A stretch of 64,000 nt of DNA from Terriglobus roseus DSM 18391 (GTDB lineage: Bacteria > Acidobacteriota > Terriglobia > Terriglobales > Acidobacteriaceae). The position numbers were made by a program, and so were the translations under genes. Shown here one piece after another: positions 26,393 through 34,076 of this stretch. The DNA lies in the NCBI RefSeq assembly GCF_000265425.1, contig NC_018014.1, forward strand, positions 2,666,001 to 2,730,000. Reading direction: 5' to 3'. The notes below the pieces were generated by a model that searched no databases, was not told where the DNA came from, and was given only the letters and a program-made list of their open reading frames with translations. The number at the start of each line of letters is the position of its first letter. Within the stretch, counting starts at the first letter, position 1.

Positions 26393-28429
26393 ATGGCAAC
26401 TCAAAAGAAGTCCTTATTTGACCGGGCGATTGTGAAACGAGCATCGGTGGATGCATTCGTGAAGCTGCATCCCCGCGGCATGATGAAGAATCCCGTGATG
26501 TTCGTTGTGGAGATCGGCAGCGTACTCACGACCATTCTGCTAATCGCAAACATGGCGACGCACACCGGCCACTTCCGTTTTGATGTGCAGATCACCCTGT
26601 GGCTCTGGTTCACCGTACTGTTCGCGAATTTCGCAGAGGCGATGGCGGAGGGCCGTGGCAAAGCGCAGGCTGATGCGCTGCGTCTCGCAAAGTCGGAGAC
26701 AACGGCCTATCGCGTCGACAAGAGCGGCGCTGTCGAGGAGATCCCAAGTTCGCAGCTGCGCGTGAACGATGTGGTCCGCGTCGTTGCGGGACAGATGGTC
26801 CCGGGCGATGGTGAAGTAATCCAGGGCGTTGCTTCTGTGGATGAGTCTGCAATTACAGGCGAGTCCGCTCCAGTGATCCGCGAGGCAGGCGGTGATCGTT
26901 CCGCAGTGACTGGTGGCACGCGAGTGCTTAGCGACGTCATCGAGGTTCGCATCACATCCAATCCCGGCGAGACCTTCCTCGATCGTATGATTGCGCTGGT
27001 TGAGGGTGCTGAGCGGCAGAAGACACCGAACGAGATCGCTCTGAATATTCTGCTTGCAGGATTGACGATCATCTTTCTGCTGGCGGTAGTGACACTGCAG
27101 CCCTTTGCACAGTACTCCGGTGCGCCGCAGACGATCTTTGTTTTGATCTCACTGCTGGTCTGCCTCATCCCCACAACCATTGGCGGCCTGCTCTCAGCCA
27201 TCGGTATCGCGGGTATGGATCGACTGGTGCAGCACAACGTTCTTGCTACTTCGGGACGTGCTGTGGAAGCAGCTGGCGACGTCAATACCTTGCTGCTTGA
27301 TAAGACGGGCACTATCACCATTGGCAATCGCCAGGCATCGGAGTTTATCCCGGCACCCGGGGTATCCGCAGAGCAGCTTGCCGATGCCGCACAACTCTCT
27401 TCCCTGCCCGATGAAACGCCGGAGGGCCGCTCTATTGTGGTGCTTGCGAAGGAGAAGTACGGGCTTCGCGGACGCGAGCTGGGGCAGATGAATGCGGAGT
27501 TCGTTCCCTTCTCTGCAACGACGCGCATGAGCGGTATTGAAGTCGACGGTCGCAGCATCCGTAAGGGTGCGGTCGATGCGATTGCTCGCTATCTGCAGGA
27601 GCATGGCAGTGCCATGCATGATGAGGTTCGCAGTGCAGTGGAGATGGTCGCGAATAGTGGCGGCACACCTCTGGTGGTCGCAGAGAACGGTCGTGTGCTG
27701 GGCGTCATTCACCTGAAGGATGTTGTGAAGGGCGGCATGAAGGAGCGCTTCGAACAACTGCGCGCCATGGGTATTCGCACGGTCATGATCACGGGCGATA
27801 ACCCGCTGACGGCAGCGGCCATTGCGCGTGAGGCTGGTGTGGATGACTTCCTGGCAGAAGCCAAGCCGAAGGACAAGATGGACCTCATCAAACGCGAGCA
27901 GGCGGAGGGCAAGCTGGTTGCGATGACGGGCGATGGCACCAATGACGCGCCCGCTCTTGCTCAGGCTGACGTAGGCGTCGCCATGAACTCCGGTACGCAG
28001 GCTGCAAAAGAAGCCGGCAACATGGTGGATCTGGACAGCAACCCTACCAAGCTGATCGAGATCGTTGCTATCGGCAAGCAGTTGCTGATGACACGCGGCG
28101 CGTTGACGACGTTCTCCATTGCGAACGATGTGGCAAAGTACTTCGCGATTATCCCTGCGATGTTTGCCGGGGTGTTCCCGGTGCTGAATGCGCTCAACAT
28201 CATGCATCTGCACAACTCGGAATCGGCTGTGCTGTCGGCCATCATCTTCAACGCGTTGATCATCGTGGGACTTATCCCACTGGCACTGCGTGGAGTATCG
28301 TATCGGCCGCTATCCGCTGCTGCACTGCTGCAGAGAAATCTACTGGTTTACGGCGTAGGCGGCATTGTGGTGCCGTTCATCGGCATCAAGCTCATCGACA
28401 TGCTCGTTACCGCGATGCATCTCGCATAG
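26393..28429 (+). CDS. kdpB: KdpB, P-type ATPase subunit of the K+ pump
   Basis: A 678-residue P-type ATPase. The phosphorylated Asp303 is in [14 protein letters not shown]. Other landmarks are the actuator motif [12 protein letters not shown], the hinge [20 protein letters not shown], and a nucleotide domain with [10 protein letters not shown]. It energises K+ import by KdpA. It follows kdpA by 32 nt with AGGAAAG upstream. Confidence 0.97.
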   Translation: MATQKKSLFDRAIVKRASVDAFVKLHPRGMMKNPVMFVVEIGSVLTTILLIANMATHTGHFRFDVQITLWLWFTVLFANFAEAMAEGRGKAQADALRLAKSETTAYRVDKSGAVEEIPSSQLRVNDVVRVVAGQMVPGDGEVIQGVASVDESAITGESAPVIREAGGDRSAVTGGTRVLSDVIEVRITSNPGETFLDRMIALVEGAERQKTPNEIALNILLAGLTIIFLLAVVTLQPFAQYSGAPQTIFVLISLLVCLIPTTIGGLLSAIGIAGMDRLVQHNVLATSGRAVEAAGDVNTLLLDKTGTITIGNRQASEFIPAPGVSAEQLADAAQLSSLPDETPEGRSIVVLAKEKYGLRGRELGQMNAEFVPFSATTRMSGIEVDGRSIRKGAVDAIARYLQEHGSAMHDEVRSAVEMVANSGGTPLVVAENGRVLGVIHLKDVVKGGMKERFEQLRAMGIRTVMITGDNPLTAAAIAREAGVDDFLAEAKPKDKMDLIKREQAEGKLVAMTGDGTNDAPALAQADVGVAMNSGTQAAKEAGNMVDLDSNPTKLIEIVAIGKQLLMTRGALTTFSIANDVAKYFAIIPAMFAGVFPVLNALNIMHLHNSESAVLSAIIFNALIIVGLIPLALRGVSYRPLSAAALLQRNLLVYGVGGIVVPFIGIKLIDMLVTAMHLA

Positions 28430-28438
28430 GACACTTAT

Positions 28439-28993
28439 ATGAAGAAGCAAATCATTACGGCTTGTCTCTACACCGTCATCACTGCGGTCCTGCTGGGCAT
28501 CCTTTATCCACTTGCCATCACTGGTCTTTCGCGACTGCTGTTCCGTGACAAGGCTGATGGTCAACTGGTGCAGCGCAACGGTGAGCTCATCGGCTCACGG
28601 CTGATCGGTCAGCCGTTCACTGGCGCCGGCTACTTCCACAGTCGCCCTTCCGCGGCTGGCGCGGGGTACGACGCTGGCAATTCCAGCGGATCGAACCTGG
28701 GGCCGTCTACAAAGACTCTGATCGATCGTGTGAACGCCAGCACGGCGGCTGAATCGAATGGTGCTCCAGTACCCGTGGATCTGGTGACTACCTCTGGATC
28801 GGGTCTGGATCCGGACCTTTCCCCCGCGGCGGCCCTCTACCAGGTTCCTCGTGTTGCGAAGGAGAGGCATATCCCTGAGGCAGATTTGACGGCGATAGTT
28901 CGGAAAAGCGTCATCCCGCGTCAGTTTGGCCTGCTGGGAGAGCCGAGAGTCAATGTCCTGCAGTTGAATCTTGCTTTGGATCAGGCACGCTAA
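28439..28993 (+). CDS. kdpC: KdpC, accessory subunit of the K+ pump
   Basis: A 184-residue protein with one N-terminal membrane helix (about 8-30) and a periplasmic domain. It has the family motifs IGQPFTGAGYFHSRPSAAG, SGSNLGPSTKTLIDRV and TTSGSGLDPDLSPAAALYQ. It completes KdpFABC. It starts 9 nt after kdpB with AGGAC upstream. Confidence 0.96.
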   Translation: MKKQIITACLYTVITAVLLGILYPLAITGLSRLLFRDKADGQLVQRNGELIGSRLIGQPFTGAGYFHSRPSAAGAGYDAGNSSGSNLGPSTKTLIDRVNASTAAESNGAPVPVDLVTTSGSGLDPDLSPAAALYQVPRVAKERHIPEADLTAIVRKSVIPRQFGLLGEPRVNVLQLNLALDQAR

Positions 28994-29006
28994 AGATGCT
29001 TCGCAA

Positions 29007-29030
29007 GCCGCTGGTCGATTGATCAGCGGC
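29007..29030 (+). terminator. Hairpin after kdpC
   Basis: GCCGCTG (29007-29013) pairs with CAGCGGC (29024-29030), with further outer pairing of GCTTC and GAAGC. There is no T-run, so it may be a weak terminator or a 3'-end stabiliser. Confidence 0.4.
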
Positions 29031-29079
29031 GCTGAAGCAACGGGCTGGCGATATCGACTGCGTCAAAGCCAAAGCTGTA

Positions 29080-29115
29080 TCTTTACGACTTTCTTATGCG
29101 GGTGTGGGCTCTAAT
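29080..29115 (+). promoter_or_regulatory. KdpE-type direct repeat and -10 upstream of the KimA-like gene
   Basis: TCTTTA (29080-29085) and TTCTTA (29091-29096) are 11 bp apart. TCTAAT (29110-29115), a 5/6 match to the -10 consensus, begins exactly 13 nt after the second repeat, the same geometry as at kdp and porin 2. Confidence 0.55.
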
Positions 29116-29136
29116 ACTCTTTGACCTCCCCGGTCC

Positions 29137-31023
29137 TTGAGGCTCTCCCTTCGCATGCGATTGTTCGACCTTCTTCTAGGAAAACCGCTGGCGACCAGCG
29201 ATGCACACAATGAACATATAGGCGTTGCAGCCGGCATCCCGATCTTTGGCCTGGATGGACTCACGAGCGCCGCCTACGGTCCGGAACAGGCCATGGCGAT
29301 CCTCGTCCCGCTTGGCCTGCTTGGCGTGCAACAGCATCTGCTGCCTATCTTTGGCGCGATCCTGGTTCTGCTGGCGATTCTGTACTTCAGCTATCGCCAG
29401 ACCATCGAGGCCTATCCCAACGGTGGTGGATCCTTCACCGTAGCCAGCGAGAACCTTGGCGATGGCGCGGGCCTGCTTGCGGCTGCTGCGCTGATGATTG
29501 ACTACATCCTCACCGCGGCTGTGGGTGTGTCCGCAGGTGTGACGGCCCTGGTGAGTGCAGTGCCCCGGCTCCATCCGCATCAGCTTGCGCTGTGCCTGCT
29601 GATTCTGATGATCATTGTCCTGATCAACCTGCGCGGCGTGAAGGAGTCTGGTTTTGTCTTCATGCTGCCGACGTTTCTCTTTGTGGGGACGTTGTTGGCG
29701 ACCGTTGCTGTCGGCGTCTGGCACACCTATGCCGCGCACGGACATCCCATTCCTTTGGCAGCTCCGCCGCCGCCCATCTCCGCGACCATGCAGTACGTCA
29801 CAATCTGGCTGCTGCTCAAGGCGTTTGCCAGTGGGTGCGCTGCCATGACGGGCGTCGAGGCCGTGTCGAACGGTGTCACTGCCTTCAAGGAACCGAAGTC
29901 GAAGCGGGCGAACCACGCGCTCACCGTCATTATCGGTCTGCTTTTCACCATGCTCGCAGGCCTGGCTTACGTCGCGCGTGCTTATGGCGTGACCGCTATG
30001 GATTCGGGCGATGCAGCTTACCAGAGTGTGCTGTCGATTGAAGTAGCTGCTGTCTTCGGTCGGGGGTGGTTCTACTTCCTTACGATGGGCAGCGTCCTTG
30101 CCGCGCTCAGCTTTAGCGCCAATACAGCGTTTGCCGACTTCCCGCGCATGGCTCGTGCGATTGCTTTGAAGGACTACATGCCGCGCGTCTTCCTATTGCG
30201 CGGACGACGACTTCTCTTCTCGCACGGCATCTATGCTCTGACCGGCTTCACGGCTCTGCTGCTTATCATCTTCAACGGCGTAACCGATCGACTGATTCCG
30301 CTCTATGCCATCGGCGCTTTCCTCGCCTTTACGCTTAGCCAGGCCGGCATGGTTCGTCACTGGATGAAATGCACGGACGCAAAGCATCGCCACATCAAGA
30401 TGTTCCTAAACGGACTTGGCGCCGTCGCAACCGGCATTACGCTATTAGTGGTATTAGTGGCCAAGTTCACCTCGGGCGCGTGGATCACGGCGCTGCTGGT
30501 GCCTGCCATCATCTGGCTCATGCACGGCATCAAGCATCACTACACCCGTATCAATCACGAGACAGCTGATCCTGAGCCGCTGCGCTTCACCGATCTTGAG
30601 CAGCCATTGGTCGTGATCCCCGTTGCCCGCTGGGACAAGATCACTGAAAAGGCTGTACGCTTCGGGCTGGTGATGAGCCAGGATGTGAAGATCGTAACCG
30701 TCGAGACCGATACGGACAGCGGCTTCGACGAGACTTGGGAACGCATGGTCATGGGTCCGATTCGCGCCCACGATGGACCAGTGCCGGAGATGGTGCAGGT
30801 CAAGAGTACGTACCGAACCGTCATCACGCCGCTCATGGACTACATCCTGAGCCTCGAAAAGGACTATCCCAAACGGAAGATAGCCGTGCTGATCCCCGAA
30901 CTGGTAGTTAAGCACTGGTGGGAAAACCTGCTGCACAATCAACGGACGCAGATGTTGAAGTTGCTGCTGCTTGTGCGCGGCAATCGACGTATCGTGGTCG
31001 TCAATATTCCCTGGTACTTGTGA
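29137..31023 (+). CDS. APC-superfamily K+ importer, KimA (YdaO)-like
   Basis: A 628-residue permease with about 12 membrane helices and a C-terminal USP-like cytosolic domain. The N-terminal GIPIFGLDGLTSAAYGPEQA and the C-terminal HWWENLLHNQ ... NIPWYL match the KimA type, a H+-coupled high-affinity K+ importer in Bacillus. The frame begins at TTG 29137; ATG at 29155 is also possible and neither has a clear ribosome site. It lies just behind kdpC but has its own box and promoter. K+ transport is inferred from family and context. Confidence 0.85.
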   Translation: MRLSLRMRLFDLLLGKPLATSDAHNEHIGVAAGIPIFGLDGLTSAAYGPEQAMAILVPLGLLGVQQHLLPIFGAILVLLAILYFSYRQTIEAYPNGGGSFTVASENLGDGAGLLAAAALMIDYILTAAVGVSAGVTALVSAVPRLHPHQLALCLLILMIIVLINLRGVKESGFVFMLPTFLFVGTLLATVAVGVWHTYAAHGHPIPLAAPPPPISATMQYVTIWLLLKAFASGCAAMTGVEAVSNGVTAFKEPKSKRANHALTVIIGLLFTMLAGLAYVARAYGVTAMDSGDAAYQSVLSIEVAAVFGRGWFYFLTMGSVLAALSFSANTAFADFPRMARAIALKDYMPRVFLLRGRRLLFSHGIYALTGFTALLLIIFNGVTDRLIPLYAIGAFLAFTLSQAGMVRHWMKCTDAKHRHIKMFLNGLGAVATGITLLVVLVAKFTSGAWITALLVPAIIWLMHGIKHHYTRINHETADPEPLRFTDLEQPLVVIPVARWDKITEKAVRFGLVMSQDVKIVTVETDTDSGFDETWERMVMGPIRAHDGPVPEMVQVKSTYRTVITPLMDYILSLEKDYPKRKIAVLIPELVVKHWWENLLHNQRTQMLKLLLLVRGNRRIVVVNIPWYL

Positions 31024-31057
31024 GTACCTGACGCTCGAGCACTTTGTCGCTTGCAAC

Positions 31058-31093
31058 GAACGGACTGTGGCCCGATCAGGCCACGGTCCGTTC
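31058..31093. terminator. Bidirectional terminator
   Basis: GAACGGACTGTGGCC (31058-31072) and GGCCACGGTCCGTTC (31079-31093) form a 15-bp stem with one G-T pair and a 6-nt loop. It ends both the KimA-like gene (+) and the SRAP gene (-), whose stop codon lies inside it. Confidence 0.8.
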
Positions 31094-31789
31094 TGTTTGA
31101 GGCCGCACCCCGGCAAGTTCCAGGTGCATGTCCACAGGACCGGGCATCATCTTCCAATTTCGAAGTTGCGCAGAGGACAGTGGTCGCATGAGGTCGACAG
31201 GTTCCTTCCCCTCCTCTTTCGCGATGCGAAGCCAGCGATCCAGATCCGCCGCATCCGTCAGCGCTACGGGCAGCCGTTCGAAGAGCGTGCTCAAGATCGG
31301 CGTTACAAGTGCCGTCACGATGGCAAAGCTCTCGACAGCGTGCCCCTGATCGTTGGTCCACGTCTCCCACACACCTGCAATCCCGAATAGACCGCCACAT
31401 TCAAGCGCGAAGGAACACTGCTGCTCGATCTCCGTCGAGAGGTGACGGCGTTCGTGCAGCACAGTGGCTGGTATGACGCAGCGGCGACGACGAAAGGCGC
31501 TACGGAAGCACGAGTCGCACGTCATCGCTTCCGCATGCGCTTCGGAACGCTGCTCTGCACCACGCTCATCGCACGCGTAGGACGGCACTAACCCCTCGCG
31601 CATCCAGACGATCTCCCGACGCGATGTTGTGGGGGAGATCCTGACCACGGGGTGGAATTTAACGCTTCTCTGCTGGTGTCTTAGCGAAGCCATTGACTCG
31701 ATCGATGCGATGGTAGCCACCGTCGATTCAACGCCGGCCCACGCTGCGAGATGAGTCCAGTCCTGCTGCATTTCAAATCTTTGGAACAT
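31076..31789 (-). CDS. SRAP-domain (YedK/HMCES-like) protein lacking catalytic residues
   Basis: A 237-residue SRAP-family protein. The fold is recognisable from MREGLVPSYACDE, CFRSAFRRRRCVIPATV, FGIAGVWETW and FERLPVAL. YedK/HMCES enzymes start MCGR and use Cys2 to crosslink abasic DNA. Here the start is MFQRF, so Cys2 is Phe. The NARAET asparagine is replaced (EAHAEA, 83-88), and the catalytic His of HDRMP is Phe170. Only the Glu of GFYEW seems kept (Glu113). ATG at 31789 has GGGAGG 5 nt upstream, so the start is well supported. It is probably a pseudoenzyme, perhaps DNA-binding. Last of a three-gene run. Confidence 0.82.
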   Translation of the reverse strand: MFQRFEMQQDWTHLAAWAGVESTVATIASIESMASLRHQQRSVKFHPVVRISPTTSRREIVWMREGLVPSYACDERGAEQRSEAHAEAMTCDSCFRSAFRRRRCVIPATVLHERRHLSTEIEQQCSFALECGGLFGIAGVWETWTNDQGHAVESFAIVTALVTPILSTLFERLPVALTDAADLDRWLRIAKEEGKEPVDLMRPLSSAQLRNWKMMPGPVDMHLELAGVRPQTERTVA

Positions 31790-31821
31790 ATATGCCTCCC
31801 GGGCACACTCATGTTGGCGAC

Positions 31822-32037
31822 CTAATAGGCTTCGGTGAGATATCGCCACAAGACAACGACGATCATGCCGGCGACCGCAGTCAACAACAGAATGCCGAGG
31901 AGCTCTGCTCGTAGATCTGCTTTTTCGGGAAAGTCGACACGGTCCGAACGATGCCGCCTTCCTGCGAAGGCAAGAAAGATACGATCGCCAACGCCACGCT
32001 TGATCGCCGAAGTCTTATGCAGTTTTTCGTTGGGCAT
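31822..32037 (-). CDS. Small membrane protein (71 aa), unknown
   Basis: A 71-residue protein with a basic N-terminal half and one C-terminal membrane helix (about 47-68, LGILLLTAVAGMIVVVLWRY). ATG at 32037 has AGGAGAG 6-7 nt upstream, which supports it over the longer frame. It lies 10 nt after the 88-residue gene and 32 nt before the SRAP gene. I do not recognise it. Confidence 0.65.
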   Translation of the reverse strand: MPNEKLHKTSAIKRGVGDRIFLAFAGRRHRSDRVDFPEKADLRAELLGILLLTAVAGMIVVVLWRYLTEAY

Positions 32038-32047
32038 CGGGACTCTC

Positions 32048-32314
32048 CTACGGACGCTGAAGGGCACGAACGATACAGACGGCGAAGAAAGACGCGAACA
32101 TCAGGAAGAGGCTGCCGCAGGCACGCGCACGGCTGGCATTAAAGCTCCCTTCCTGTACGCATTCCAGGGCACGTTCCCGTTCGATGAGGACGGAAAGACA
32201 GGGCGCCGCGCAATCAGGACGCAGTAGCATGGCTCCGGCCAGGTACAAAAGAACGACTCCAAGTGCCGCTCCGCCGTATGCGAGGATGTCGACGAAAATA
32301 AGACCTGACATCAT
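32048..32314 (-). CDS. Small membrane protein (88 aa), unknown
   Basis: An 88-residue protein with two predicted membrane segments (about 4-28 and 66-84). A five-cysteine loop region between and around them contains DCAAPC and ECVQEG. ATG at 32314 follows GGAG by 6 nt. It is first of a run with the 71-residue membrane protein and the degenerate SRAP protein, all co-directional. It lies just after the porin 2 terminator. Not recognised. Confidence 0.65.
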   Translation of the reverse strand: MMSGLIFVDILAYGGAALGVVLLYLAGAMLLRPDCAAPCLSVLIERERALECVQEGSFNASRARACGSLFLMFASFFAVCIVRALQRP

Positions 32315-32388
32315 GGCTTTCTCCAGTGTTAGTAGCAGACCTAGCGCCGCCATAACTATCGTGTGCGAGTGAGCGTCGCGGCGACATG

Positions 32389-32430
32389 AAAAGAGACAGG
32401 AGAGCCTGGGTGCCGGCGCTCCTGACCTCT
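32389..32430 (-). terminator. Terminator of porin 2
   Basis: On the minus strand AGAGGTCAGGAG (from 32430) pairs imperfectly with CTCTCCTGTCTCT, followed by TTTTC. It lies just past the porin stop codon at 32434. Confidence 0.65.
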
Positions 32431-32433
32431 CGA

Positions 32434-33954
32434 CTAGAACTTGTAGATGAGGTCCGCGCCCACGAAGAACTGGTTGCGAGCCGTGCCGTTGTTGTAGCCC
32501 CGCATGTCCCAGGAATGATCAAAGCGGATTTCGGGACGAAGCACGATCGTGCTGCCGATGTACTTCGTCGCGTACAAAGTGTTCTCGGTGTACTTGCCTG
32601 CAATACCTGTGCGCTGTCCCTTCTTGTCGTTCAGAAGGTCCGAGCGGAAACCCACAGCCAGCTTCGAGTTGATCTCACGATTGATATAGTTCACGATCGC
32701 GTACTCCGGTGCCGTACAACGCAGTTGGCCGGCTGCACACTTCGCACCATTGGCGCCCGTCTCGGTCGGCACAGGGTTGGCTACATTGCCTGCCACGTTA
32801 GGTACTTCGCGCTGATACATGTACCAGGCCTCCGTTGCCATGTGCCACTTGGCATTGAAGCGGTGGTACCAGGTCATGTCGTAGTCCTGCAGGTTGTTGT
32901 ACGCGTACTTTCCATCGTTGATGCCGTTGGCACATGCATAGAAGTTGTCATGGTTCGTCTTCGTCGAATAGTTGAGACACGCGATGCCCGAAGCTTTTCG
33001 ATCATCTGACCAGATCGCCACGTCATGCCCCGCAGACACTCCGAGTTGCACCAGCCACTGCTTACTCAGCTTCAACGTCCCAATGATGCCCGTGTCCGTG
33101 AAGGGATCGATCGTATAAAGCAATGAGTGCGTCATGTTGTAGTTATTGGGCGCCAGCTGCGCTTCTATGCCCGGAACGGACAGGAAGCGACCAATCCGGA
33201 TATTGAGGCCTTCCTTCACGGGGAAGTAAAGGTCCGCATATTCCAGTACCGGATCAAAGCCGTAACGACGATTCTTTTGCAGCAGTTGCTGACTGAAGTA
33301 ATCCTTCGCCGTCGTGAAGCGGTAGTCATTACCGTAGAGCGCTGTGAAGTGGTAGCCGAAGTCGAAGTGTTTCTTCTGTACCGTGTCTGGCAGGCGCTCC
33401 ACATAGATGACGGCCTGATTCAAGACAACGCTATTCGGAAAGACATCATAAGACACAGGAAAATTATTCGATCCCGACGTGCTCGCATTGAAGCTTGGTG
33501 CGATCCATCCATAGATCTTTGTCCGCGAGTTCTGTAACTTCAGGGCCGTCATCAACGGATATACGTTGGAGTCGGGGACACCGAGCAGTGGCGATCCGCC
33601 ATAGCCCCAATCGGAGCTGGGAAAGGGCGCCGAGTCTAGCGGTGCATCCAATGCGCGGCGAACAGCTGGCGGAGTCGCCGGCGCTGTACCGGCCCAGTCC
33701 TGCCCATAAAAATGACCAAGGCGACGAAAGAAGTTGCCACCGGAAGAGGGGGCCTCGCCCGCGGCGGCACCGCCCTGCGGCGGTTTGCCTTCAACCACAT
33801 CGGATGAACCATCCAAGACGTCCGTAGACACTACAGAGCTACTCATCTGGTTGACGGCCGTCTGTGCCTGCATGTTGATGGGGTACTGCAGAAATGCTGC
33901 GGTCGTCGCTACGGTTGCGTAGAGCGCCAGCGTGGAAATCTTTGTGCTTCGCAT
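32434..33954 (-). CDS. Outer-membrane porin, BBP2/OmpL-like (porin 2)
   Basis: A 506-residue beta-barrel, paralogue of porin 1. It has a signal peptide (about 1-31, ending INMQAQ), a linker rich in Gly, Ala and Ser, and a barrel sharing GFDPVLEYADLYFP, SVPGIEAQLAPNNY, SLLYTIDPFTDTGI and WHMATEAWYM with porin 1. It ends FFVGADLIYKF. Four in-phase 11-bp half-sites, one degenerate, lie 70-110 bp upstream with a -10. The two paralogues flank the Kdp/KimA region and both carry the repeat, so a role in K+ or osmolyte passage is plausible but unproven. Confidence 0.87.
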   Translation of the reverse strand: MRSTKISTLALYATVATTAAFLQYPINMQAQTAVNQMSSSVVSTDVLDGSSDVVEGKPPQGGAAAGEAPSSGGNFFRRLGHFYGQDWAGTAPATPPAVRRALDAPLDSAPFPSSDWGYGGSPLLGVPDSNVYPLMTALKLQNSRTKIYGWIAPSFNASTSGSNNFPVSYDVFPNSVVLNQAVIYVERLPDTVQKKHFDFGYHFTALYGNDYRFTTAKDYFSQQLLQKNRRYGFDPVLEYADLYFPVKEGLNIRIGRFLSVPGIEAQLAPNNYNMTHSLLYTIDPFTDTGIIGTLKLSKQWLVQLGVSAGHDVAIWSDDRKASGIACLNYSTKTNHDNFYACANGINDGKYAYNNLQDYDMTWYHRFNAKWHMATEAWYMYQREVPNVAGNVANPVPTETGANGAKCAAGQLRCTAPEYAIVNYINREINSKLAVGFRSDLLNDKKGQRTGIAGKYTENTLYATKYIGSTIVLRPEIRFDHSWDMRGYNNGTARNQFFVGADLIYKF

Positions 33955-34006
33955 ACTTCTCCGTTCAGCGCCGCCGGGGGTTGTAAATCCAGCAGCGCCA
34001 TAACGA

Positions 34007-34064
34007 ATGCTAGGCTTTAGGGCCCTAAGAAAGCCGTAAGGAAGTCATCAAAAGTCCATAAGGA
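34007..34064 (-). promoter_or_regulatory. Four-copy KdpE-type repeat and -10 upstream of porin 2
   Basis: On the plus strand TAAGAA (34026), TAAGGA (34037), a degenerate TCAAAA (34048) and TAAGGA (34059) start at exact 11-bp intervals. Read towards the porin they are TTCTTA-like. A -10-like TAGCAT (34012-34007) lies 13 nt after the last copy. This is the longest array in the window. Confidence 0.6.
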
Positions 34065-34076
34065 AAAGGGAGCCAG

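Noticed and set aside
30454..31116. 220-codon minus-strand frame opposite the end of the KimA-like gene
   Set aside because: It is an antisense shadow; the KimA-type C-terminal motif HWWENLLHNQ on the plus strand accounts for the sequence.
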